64,000 nt of DNA, taken from Oscheius sp. JU75 (lineage: Eukaryota > Nematoda > Chromadorea > Rhabditida > Rhabditidae). Below, piece by piece: positions 54,557-64,000 of this stretch. The stretch's first letter is position 1. Each line of letters begins with the position of its first letter. Location of the stretch: assembly GCA_037178855.1 (NCBI GenBank), contig JASJZC010000004.1, positions 7,068,001-7,132,000 on the forward strand. Direction: 5' to 3'. The translations under genes and the position numbers were made by a program. A model generated the notes under the pieces. That model was not told where the DNA came from and searched no databases. It saw only the letters and a program-made list of their open reading frames with translations.

Positions 54557-57500
54557 CTACACGTGTTTGATTCTACCGGGCTTCGTGTGATCCGGGTCGT
54601 CTGGAATGTTGTTTAGGGAACTGGTCGAGTGGTAGACGGAGCCGGGGATTGGTGATGCCTGAAATTTAGCGTAAACGCAGCCCTTCAACATTGCTATTGG
54701 CGGGATCCTTTTTCATTGTAAATGGGCTCAAAATAAATGAAAAAGGGCTCCGCTAATAACAATGTTGGAGAAATGGGTTTTTAACTTCTAAGCTGAACAG
54801 ACGGCAGAATAAGCCTGAGTCTGATCCAGACATGCGCATTAGGGCCGGCTGTGTCGGGTCGATTATCAACGGAAAAATGCTACAACTCTGCAGAACATTA
54901 CAAAAAAGCAACTTTGACCCCAGAACTGGCTGATTTGTTGCAAAAATGGCCTCGGTCCGACCCGGTCCAGTAGCAGGGCGCTGGAAATCGGCCTGGCCTG
55001 ACTTTTTCCCGGGCCTAAAGCGCCTGTCTACTCTGATCAGTTGTTTATTGTAGCAGAGCAAGAGCTTCTTTGGAATTAACACGAACTTTTCCCGTCAACA
55101 GTTAAAGTTAAAGTGACAGTTAAAATAAAAACTTGGTATACGTTTAAGCCAAGTACTAAATCCATGAGAGAACTCTGCGGCCTTCAAAACCTCACCTGTT
55201 TCCTCACACTCCCCGGAGCACATCCTTTAACAATCCGGAACGGATTGGCCCTCGGCGACATCGTCTCACTCGGCTTCACTCCCAGCACATCGGCTATCGC
55301 CTGCAGTTTCATGCCTCTAGCCGACTGGCGGCCCTTGGTTAAGCGCTGCTTGGCAGCCATGCATCGAATGTGGTCGTCGAAAACGAACTTAGAAGTCAGA
55401 ATTGCTCTTCTTTTCTGCAAGAGTCGAGATGGCACGGGTGAAAAATATGCACGTACACTGAGACGTGAAGGCTGTCCCTCGACGACAATGTGCAGGGCAC
55501 GCGAATCCGATGGGTCACCGCTAATTTGGGTGTCTTGGAGGAGACCGACGAATCTGACTATGGCCCAGCCTGCTTTTTTCATGTCGGGCTCGACGAGGAT
55601 GAGTTGGAGACGATCTGTGACGAGGAAACGGGGCTGCTTCTCCCCTTTTCCTGAGACGACGGTGCAGGAGAGGAGATCCGCGTTGTCTGGAAAATAGAGA
55701 GATTATTAGTCAAAAGTCAAACTTCGCACAATCTAACAGTCAAGTTGTCAAGCCTCAATAAAAAGGATTTTGCCAATACGCAGTCGCCTACTATTTTATA
55801 TTTTGATCAAGTCAGTCTGTTCATTTTATAATACTTAAGACACCCTGTTCTCCTACACCTGTCAAACTATTTCTCTGCTTGCTATTCTTTCTGTCTACCT
55901 ATTTATGCCCATTAGATTCTATTTTACTGACTTTTGACCTAGTAAATTGTCTGTGAAGGCAGAACGGAGTACTGTATAACAGGAGTCCACTATAGAACAT
56001 TCGGAACCAGTAACGGGACTTCCGAATAATTGCGTATACTTCTTCATTAAAAACTTAGTATTATCGGTCCGTTTTGCACTTTTTTTTAGAAACAAAGACT
56101 CCCAAAACTCACTCAAGTTGATACAATCCCCAATGGCCACTACATCTCCTGAAGCCACTGATAATGGGAGTTCTTGATCCGCTTCTCCCAGCAGATCCTT
56201 TTCCATTTTTCTCGAATGAAGATAGAGTTGAATTACCTTAAATTTGGGCGCATTTTCATGTTTTTAAAAGGCCTTACACTGCGAATTTTCTCCTCAAACC
56301 CCGACGGGAGTCTTTTATGGAGTGGTAGACCAGACAGAGCTGTCGTGCACGGAGGGAGGAGCATTTCGTAGCCGATTATGTCGAATTTTATGTGATTAAC
56401 CTTCAATTTAAACCATTTTTCTAAAGGGATTGACCAGAAAGTACCTCAAACTCCGCATATTCGTCCTCAAACCACTCGAGAAATAGATTCTCGGTGAAGA
56501 CGTGAGGGGCCAGCTTTTCACACAGAATCATTCGGACCCTGCTGGCTGTGGATTGCATGGTGTTGTGCATCTAAAAATACATTATTAATCATTTTTCACG
56601 AAAAATGTAGTGGAAAAATTGGCGGGAAACGTGCCTGATCGGCGTCGATGAGCATCAGGAGTTGTCGGAGGACGAGGCAGGAGAGTTCGAGAGTGATGGG
56701 TCTGAGACGACTATCATCTTTGCCGGCTGCGGCTACGACCGAGAGCAGAGCGTCCATTATGCGTTGGTCACAGGAGATTTGGGGGCTGCTTGGGGAGGTA
56801 TCCATAGCCTGGAAGAGTATTGAACGACTATTAGATTAGAATATTCATTTGTCCAGATGGATCAAACATTGGTTATATACAATATGATGGGGAAAAATGT
56901 TATATTATATGTTATACAAAGTTATCCCATTATACTTTTCTCCAGACCACTTGGTGAACATTAGGACTTTCGATTACTGTGTCAAGCACCTACTCAAATT
57001 TCCATGATTTGAGTACCATGTTTGCTGAGCAGTACAAGACTAATATACATCAGCTGCCTAACGGCAGCTTCGCCGAAAACTACTCTTGTTCTATTGTGAC
57101 TCTTTCCAAGAGCAGCATTCAATCTCAAACTTGGCTTGCAAACTTTTGGCAACAATATATCGCTTCTGGCTCGTGACCACGGACAAACAAACAGTTCCCT
57201 CACTTTCTAGGCTGTTTTGGACAGAAATGTTGCAAATGCTCCTGACTTTTCTGGGCAGAGATTCTCTTCAACTATTCCACAGTCTTCTCAACCGACCCTG
57301 GCCCAAGAATCGATCTCAGTTCTTCCCCTTCACATTTTTCTACCGTAAAACTCTGACCTTTTTTACGCATTTTTCAGCATAGAATCTTTTTTGTAAATTA
57401 CAAAAAGTTACCTCTTCCCCATATTCGACTCCCTGCGTGTTGCTCCTTCGCACCTTTGTCTTCTCGAAGAAGGGAATCTTGGCGCAGCTGAGCAGTTCTC

Positions 57501-60500
57501 CTACCTCGGCTGAAAAATTATAATTTTTTGTCAAAATAGGATTCCAAATATCACAACAATCAGTCAAAAAATTTCACAAAACAACAACTAAACTCACTGG
57601 CTGTAATATTAGCAAACCGGAATGTTATTTGGGCGTTTTTAAGCAAACATTACCTCGATTCTGTAGCATGGCATAGATGAGCATTAACCCGTAGAATGAA
57701 AGATAATCGTCGTTGTTGGAGGCATCGAAGGCGCCAAGAAGAGCATCGAAAAAGGCTCTGAAAAATAATGACCTCTGGAAGAAAGGAATTTGTGGGGTAA
57801 TGACCGTTTTTTCAATGGAATTTCAGCCAAAACTCTCTAAAGTAGCATTCTAGGGTAAATTAGCATCTGCAACCTTTTTTCTCACGTTAAAACAATGATT
57901 TTGGCACCAAAAAAAACAGCTTGGAAACTCAAAATGTCGAAGTGGTTAAATGGTTAGGAGAGGAAACTGTTGCTGCAACGACAGCCAGGGTTCGGATCCG
58001 GAGCTTTAGGAGGACCGAATTTGACCAAAATGTGTGTAAAATCTTTAAAAAATACCTGGAATCCTGTTTGACGAGGTCGTTGTCGAAAGCCAACAGGCTA
58101 TAATGATCCGAGTCACGGACCCAATGGGTCTTGGACAGGGAGCAGTTCTCGAAGAGAAAGGCCCCGAGGAAGCATTGTATGGTCTTTTGGTGGGAGACTA
58201 CCTGAAAAAAGTGGTTTTTTTAATGGTATTTTCAGAATAGTGAAGAGTCAAACTAGGGTGTTAGAGGATTTGGATATGAGCATACCAGTAAAAACTCTGA
58301 GAAGAAGAAGAGACTGGAAACAGGCGTGAGTAGAACGGAAGAGTTGTCGCGTCGAGGAGCCAGACTGTTCAGGAGAAGGGGGACGAGGAACCTGGAAGCA
58401 CAAAAAACGAATGTTTCTCTAGAGAGTTTTTGAAATGGACTGCCCGCAGCGGACAATTAGATGACCTTACAAACTTTCTTTTTGAACTGAGTTTTTCATA
58501 AAAGTTGCATTCGATTAGATCCCCTGGTAATACATAGGCAGGCACCACCCTTCATTCAAATTTCTAGTGCGAACTTTGCGAATTGTGTTTATTGGTGTCC
58601 TACGCATTTCCGAAGTTTCCAACTATATTTTCCGCCGTATAACGCCAAAAATTTGAAAGGAAGGCGTACCTGCCCAAGTACAGTCTGTTCGATAATAAAA
58701 GAGCATTTTTCAAACTGTTGCGGTTAAAAACGTTATTCGAATACTTTCAAACTTTCAAAACAGACTGTATTGCCGATTACCTAATGTACAGTTGCTCTAC
58801 ATGTCTTTTATTGGCTGAGTTTTTTTCTGGACAGTCGGGACTATTGGCAGCATCTAGTTCTCACAAGTTCTGTTAGAGCATACATCGACTCTTCTAGAGG
58901 TTTTGCCATAGTCTTACATTTCTCGACTTGAGAAATTCTACTATAAACTGTTGCCCCTACCCACATTATTTACTTCCGGTGTTTCTAGAGTAAAAAAAAA
59001 AAAGTGAAGCTGATCAGTAGCATGGCCAGTTTATGATTAATCAAGTGACTGGTTCGACGAGTTCAGTTTCTGTCCAGTAACTCTTAATTTTTTGCATGTA
59101 GATGCCAGGAAATGTTCTCATCAAAACACCCAAAAAAGACTACCTATTAATGACCAGATCGGACAGTTTCTCCGCCACGGCCTCGACTTCCAGCAGCTCT
59201 GCTATATAATGCAGTGTGTCGATCAAATCATCAACCTTATCCCTCAGTCTCTCCCGATTAGCCTGGACATTTTCCGCGGATCTGATAAAGGTGTCGAGAT
59301 CAATGGCTTGGGCCACCAGTGCGTCTATTAAATCGCACAAATATTGCTAGAAACTTCTATATTTTTGGATTAAAAAACCACGGACCTTGATAGTGACCTG
59401 GACATATTCCAGCATAACCGGATCTTTGACTCGTACAATATTTAGAACGATATTCCGGACGGCGATTCGAACCATGCTCTCGGAGAAATTGTACAATTTG
59501 AGGGATTCCGTCAGGAGGGGGAATTCGGCCGTGTTTTGGTGGGAATTTTTCTGAAAAATCGAGTTATTTTTGGCATTTTTAGGCACTCGCAAGGTTCTAG
59601 AACAGGTTGCAGAGATTTCCGACTATAACCTATAAAAGTGTTAGAAAATGTGAAGCTTTGCAACGATTATTGCTCTCTTATAACAATTCGCTCGCTCATG
59701 AGAGGGTTACGTATTCAGCTGATTTTTACCCTAACAGGGATCAGCAGAGAAAGTAGCAAAACAAAAAAAAATCAACGTAGAGCCTCCCTTGTCAAACTCA
59801 GAAGTGATAGCAGTAGCAAATGGAATCGGAGACCCATTGTAGGAGAGGGGGATAGCGCTACAAATTTTCATCGTATTGATCCAATCGGATCAGTGAGCGA
59901 GAACTCTTTGTAGAGACGGGAAAATAAGTTTTGGAGCTAATAGCTGAGAGTAAAACAGTCAATGAACTAAATGATGAGACTCACTACTACGTAAAAGTGT
60001 CAGTCAAATTTCTGACAAATTTTTACGATTGCCTTCAGTTTTGACACTTTGACACTCCTAACTTTATCCAGAGCGACGTCGCAGACGGCTGGTTAGTCAT
60101 AAAATCTCATGTAAAAGAGGCTTACCTCAGTGAAGAAAAAGTGAATTGTGCATGGGTTGAGCTTGAAGGAAAGCGTCTTCAAGAAGGATATGTAATAGGC
60201 CATGATTTCCTCGTTATTAAAATCGAAATTGTGCGAAATTATCGTATTGACCATGTTGTTGCTGAGTAGAAAGTCTGGAAATTGTCTTTCTTTATTGGGA
60301 ACAATTTCTTACACAATGAGGTCTCGTGACGAATGTTCTCGAACAAAATGTTCAAGTTTTGGAGCAGTTGAACGTTTAGGGAGCCGCTGTCCTGCTTCAT
60401 GAAGTTGTGAAAGAAGCACAACATCTGCTTTTCGAGAAAAAAACTGCACAAAATTGAGAAACCATTACAAAATGGCTTACTCAAAGACTGTGCTGTCATT

Positions 60501-60720
60501 CTGATCGCCCCAGATGAGAATTTCGGCTATAGCACGCAGCGCCTCCACGAGAATCTTTCTATTGCTGTCCGTGACCTTCTCATTCTTGCTCAAAACGCCG
60601 TGTAAATATCTAAAAGTCTTTAATTGGGCTGAGAAACTGAACATACTTTAGATATTCTAAAGAGTGCGGGTTTTTCGGCTTCCAGAGCGAGTTTGATGAG
60701 CCGCCGAACCGTTTCAGCAT
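54557..60720 (-). CDS. CLEC16A (gop-1): CLEC16A/GOP-1/Ema endosomal protein
   Basis: Sixteen exons: 60720-60647, 60609-60481, 60443-60313, 60274-60126, 59550-59386, 59346-59144, 58391-58286, 58201-58056, 57757-57654, 57509-57412, 56808-56635, 56570-56445, 56400-56278, 56236-56113, 55686-55196, 54658-54557; 814 residues. The family controls endosome maturation, autophagy and, in worms, Rab2 activation. The N-terminal FPL domain is nearly textbook: SLWKPKNPHSLEYLK, EILIWGDQNDSTVF, NVQLLQNLNILFENIRHETS, DFNNEEIMAYYISFLKTLS, YNFSESMVRIAVRNIVLNIV. The C-terminal part keeps FLEWFEDEY, LPLHKRLPSGFEEK, INLNNADLLSCTVVSG and FDDHIRCMAAKQRLTKGRQS. The intron after 56635 begins with GC instead of GT. An acceptor lies four bases before the ATG. 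Confidence 0.97.
57934..58006 (+). mobile_element. tRNA-derived SINE-like element
   Basis: Box A-like GTGGTTAAATGGTTAGGAG and box B AGGGTTCGGATCC (57987-57999). In a CLEC16A intron. Confidence 0.6.
58392..59143. other. Long CLEC16A intron
   Basis: No exon or clear repeat seen. Confidence 0.55.
59551..60125. other. Long CLEC16A intron
   Basis: No exon supported; a 91-codon plus-strand frame here has no splice support. Confidence 0.55.
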
Positions 60721-61385
60721 GCTCCTAGCAGGTCATTGGCTCCCTGAAAGCTGGCTTAAGGTGCTTTTCCACCACACGGAACGCACTTTCTCTAGGCAGT
60801 TTCATAAAAGTGCTTGTATTTACTCTGTTGGAAAAAATATATTTAGGTTCTCTTAATTGCTATTTATTTGTCCTGCGTTATACTAATAAATAATAAAATA
60901 GCTAAAAGTTTTTTTTTTTTAAATATATTCACAGTTAGTGTCTAGAGGAATGCGTTCCGTGCCGTACAAAAGCATCATTTGCACTATTTTTAGTTTGGAA
61001 AATGGAGAAACATTGAGGAAAAACAAAAAAAATCTGAGCGGAAATCGGCTGTCTCTGAGAAAGTACGCATATTTGCGTCGTTTACAGTAGCCCAAAAAAT
61101 CGCCAAACTTATCGATTCATTTTCTAGTCTATTATTCTCATTTCTACCTTTATTTTTTCTCTGCGGACTGTATCAGTCTTTTCTTCGCTAAAAAGAGGAA
61201 AAATTGGGAGAAAAAGGGTAAGAAAACAAGCAAACTTACCCTCCGACAAAATTTTTAGAAAGTACGTAAAAGTGCGTCAACCACTTACCGTAACCCAAAA
61301 TTATCGCAAAACGCTTCGATCCTTTGCCAGCCTTCCTTACTTGCTTATTTCCTCACTTTTCTCTCTATTATTAACAAATTTCAGG
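60721..61385. other. Divergent intergenic region (CLEC16A / PRP40)
   Basis: Contains two related segments at about 61061-61105 and 61258-61307, each opening AGAAAGTACG and including a TTTGCGTC or AGTGCGTC core. See findings. Confidence 0.6.
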
Positions 61386-63028
61386 ATGTTTCCTCACGGA
61401 TTTGCGCCGCAGAATCTCTTCTTTACCGGCGTCAATCCAGTGGCCAGTGCCGCGGCACTCAACGCTGCCGCCCTAGCCAACGCGGCTCAACGCTGTAAGT
61501 TTTGTTGTTTTTTAACTTACCATTCTTTTCCAGCTGCGTTCCTTGGCCTCCAGGTCCCTCGAGCCCCTGCCGCCCCGATGCTCGTCCCGCCCGGTATGGG
61601 AGCCGATGCTGAACAGCTCGAGCCTCAGTCAATTGTGAGTTTTCTTTTCCACTTTTTGAGATAAATGACATGTGAAGAGTGTTTAACGTTCCAGAAGGCT
61701 GCATGCCATATGATGGTAACAAAATATACCTAAAACTTGCTAATGTTCGAAGAAAAACCATTAATGTTCGAAAATGTTTTAGATAACTACCTTTTTGACT
61801 ACTTAGAACCAAGGATAAACAGCCTCAAAAGCAAGCTACTTTTTTAAGACTAATCCCCTTTAATTGGATAAACAAAAAATCGTAGAAAGTATCAATTTAA
61901 CAAAACAAAACCGAGGCTAAGCCATAAAACTCCCGCAACCTTTCGATACTTTTTGACGACAAATTTATAGTCATTTGACCACGAAAAAGTCAGTGTTAAA
62001 ATTGTTCTTTCGACAAAAAAAAGTTTCGAAACGTGAATATTCGCTGGAAGATCAAACCGGGTCCTCCCAGTACCAAACACGCGCCCTAACGCCTTGGCTG
62101 TAGGTATTTTAAATAGGAAGAGCATCAGGAACGGCAAAATAACAGTTAAAAAACTTGCTTCTTTCCGAGGAACGAACACGAACCCGGGTCTTTTCAGCAA
62201 CCAATCCGGAGCGTTAGCTGTCAGACAAATCCCCTCTTAATCAAAATCACAATTTCCAGTGGAGAGAATGCAAGACGGACGACGGCCGCGTCTACTACTA
62301 CAATCGCATCACTCGGGCCTCGACCTGGACGAAGCCGGACGAGCTGCGTGGACCGGAAGAGCAAAGAGCCAGCAGCGGCCTGCAGCAGAAGGGCGGCTGG
62401 AAGGAGTACCTCACGGACGACGGCAGAAAATACTATCACAACAAGGATTCTGGCGTCACGCAGTGGGAAGCCCCGGAAGGATGGGAGAGTCCAGGTAGGG
62501 ATTTTTTTAAACCTTTTTAAACCAATAATCCATTTTCCCGAAAAAGTCATTGTCATGCTAATTTGAATTTGCTCCAGATAATACCAAAAAGTAAGATTTT
62601 TTAAGCCATCCCCACCCCCACAGCAGCTCCAATTCGCGCAGAGACGCCCAAAGAAGAATCGGAGATGGAGAAGGCCATGAAGGCCACTCTCGAGTCGCTG
62701 CCAATCGCCAAACGTGAATTTGTAGGCTTTTTTTCTATTTTTGACACAATTTGACCAATTTCAGTGCGATGAAGACGACGAGGCCTCGAAGAAAAAGCGC
62801 CAGACGGAGATCTTCCGTGACCTTCTCAAGGAAAAGTACAATGACAGTCAGTTTCCGCTCAAATTTATTGGAAAAGTTCCAATTTTAGGCAAAATCTCGG
62901 CCACGTGCAGCTGGGAGCAGGCCGTGAAATGGATTCAACACGATCCGCGCTTCCGAATCATCCCGAAAGTCTCGGAAAAAAAGCAAATTTTTAATGGGTG
63001 GAAGGTTCAGAAGCAGAAGGAAGAGCGG
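61386..63028 (+). CDS. PRPF40: PRP40-like splicing factor, 5' part
   Basis: Six exons: 61386-61494, 61534-61634, 62260-62494, 62624-62721, 62765-62846, 62889-63028; 255 residues so far, ending in phase 0 at a good GTAAGG donor. PRP40 (PRPF40A/B) is a U1 snRNP-associated factor bridging splice sites and the polymerase tail. The N-terminus is Ala/Pro-rich. WW1 ([20 protein letters not shown]) is near residue 71 and WW2 ([20 protein letters not shown]) near 112. An FF domain starts near residue 190 ([38 protein letters not shown]). The family has several more FF domains, so the gene probably continues past the window. If the donor were not used, the frame would stop at 63064. An acceptor (AATTTCAG) ends one base before the ATG. 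Confidence 0.9.
61635..62259. other. Long PRP40 intron
   Basis: No exon supported. A weak tRNA-like relic lies on the minus strand at about 62170-62225 (box B ACCCGGGTTCGTGTTC). Confidence 0.5.
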
Positions 63029-63097
63029 GTAAGGGGCTTTAATATCATTTATCGAACAAAATAACCATAAAAACGTAACAACTTTCTAACCTAGTCA

Positions 63098-63818
63098 CTA
63101 GCGCAAATCCAAGCCGGCCTCTCGAAGACGCTTCTCGGTCAGGGCGAATATTTCAGCGAACGACCTATCCGTGTTGGCAGCCTCCTCCTTGACTCTATTG
63201 AATTCAGCGATGAAAATCTGCAAATTTGTGTTTTAGCGAGTTTTGAAACCATTTTTGGGCTAAAAAAAACAATTTTTGAGGTTTTCCCGGATCTAAAGCC
63301 TTCTAGGACCTTGTTTTTCGCTGCCCAGACGTTTAAAGTAGCCCTAGGCCAACTCTGATAGTACTTTAGTGAGGATTTGGCTAAATTCTAGTCTCAGACA
63401 CTCGGTTTTTTCAATTTTTTTTGTGAAAAATGGGAAAAAAAAACCTGGGAGGCGCTTTCCTCTGTCGAGGTGACGTCCACAATGCCGGGGCTCCTGTACT
63501 TCTTGTAGAAGGCGCTAAAAGTTCGCGTTTTCAAGCAAAATTGGCATAAAAGACTCACGCTCTGATGGTATCTTCGTTGTAGAAGAGCTTCCGTACGGGC
63601 TCATCGTATTTCGGTAGCTTCACGTTCCAATCTGGCGGTGAGAGAGGCGGCGAGGCGGCGTAGACATCATACCTGAGCTTTTTTTTATAGTGAAAATTCA
63701 GTATAAAAGCTAACCAGAGCGGTCGATCAGTCCAGTTAAGCTGTCCGGATCGAATGAGGCCGGTGACGCGAAAGAATATGTTTCCAGAGCGCTCGGCACG
63801 TGTCACAAATGAGCTCAT
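63098..63818 (-). CDS. MRPS23: Mitochondrial ribosomal protein S23
   Basis: Four exons: 63818-63715, 63672-63559, 63514-63445, 63217-63098; 135 residues. A component of the mitochondrial small ribosomal subunit. Seen: RSGNIFFRVTGLIRSGQL at the N-terminus, DRPLWYDVYAASPPLSPPDW, RKLFYNEDTIRAAFYKKYRS, and a helical C-terminus (IFIAEFNRVKEEAANTD, FALTEKRLREAGLDLR). The block W-Y-D-(V/I)-Y followed by the FYNED-IR motif is diagnostic. Human S23 is longer at the C-terminus. The gene probably lies inside a PRP40 intron, antisense. Confidence 0.93.
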
Positions 63819-64000
63819 TTTAGAGAAAAAGCCCAGAATTTGGAGAGATGCGAGCTTGTGGGAGAAGTACGCAGCGCGGTATGCAAAAGTGCGTCGCGAT
63901 TACCGTAATCCGAAAATTAGGAAGTATAGGTTTTAGGCCGGTTATAAACAGGATAAGAGACTAAAAATGAAGCAGATTTTTGTGGAAAAATAACGAAGAA
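63819..64000. other. MRPS23 upstream flank
   Basis: Contains a motif (63864-63920) with AAAAGTGCGTC and TTACCGTAATCC, also found upstream of PRP40. No gene. Confidence 0.5.

Overview
This 64-kb window is animal nuclear DNA, almost certainly from a nematode. The coding signal is split into many short exons joined by small AT-rich introns (about 31-60 bases when short) that begin with GT and end in a T-rich tract plus CAG or TAG. A 5S rRNA gene resembles the Caenorhabditis type, one gene is an F-box protein with an FTH-like C-terminus (a group expanded in nematodes), and nearly every start codon has a 3' splice acceptor within 0-16 bases upstream, as expected for spliced-leader trans-splicing. 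I rebuilt the gene models by hand from splice sites. In every complete model the exon lengths sum to a multiple of three.

Layout. 0.5-7 kb, minus strand: MRPL58/ICT1-like peptide-release protein, PIGK (GPI transamidase catalytic subunit) with an unrecognised plus-strand gene inside one intron, and SNRPE. 7.8-18 kb: a doubtful small secreted protein (plus), a PTB-domain adaptor carrying a 5S rRNA gene in its first intron, a voltage-gated potassium channel, and a Gly/Tyr-rich secreted peptide. 18.6-29.4 kb, minus: a 7TM receptor, a short transmembrane tyrosine-kinase-like protein, a Mediator 29-like protein and an Fe65/FEH-1 adaptor. 30.6-34 kb, plus: ALG7/DPAGT1. 34.4-38.5 kb is a rearranged accessory block: a 460-bp palindrome, a small orphan gene, a broken ALG7 duplicate, an F-box/FTH gene inserted in that duplicate, and a dead inverted copy of the orphan gene flanked by a 24-bp direct repeat. 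38.5-60.7 kb, minus: TRIT1, ITPA (with an intact RTE-type retrotransposon in an intron), SAMM50, GPN1 and CLEC16A/GOP-1. 61.4-64 kb: the 5' part of a PRP40-like splicing factor (plus), with MRPS23 on the other strand apparently inside one of its introns.

How genes relate. Most are housekeeping genes (splicing: SNRPE, PRP40; mitochondrial translation and import: MRPL58, MRPS23, SAMM50; ER glycosylation and GPI anchoring: ALG7, PIGK; RNA polymerase assembly and transcription: GPN1, MED29; nucleotide and tRNA quality: ITPA, TRIT1). Several same-strand neighbours are separated by only 114-229 bp, three of them by 186-190 bp, which suggests operons.

Repeats. The window holds at least a dozen tRNA-derived SINE-like elements, MITE-like inverted repeats, a dispersed palindromic motif and degenerate GAGACAGA-type simple repeats, nearly all in introns or intergenic DNA. 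No CRISPR, prophage or bacterial system is present.
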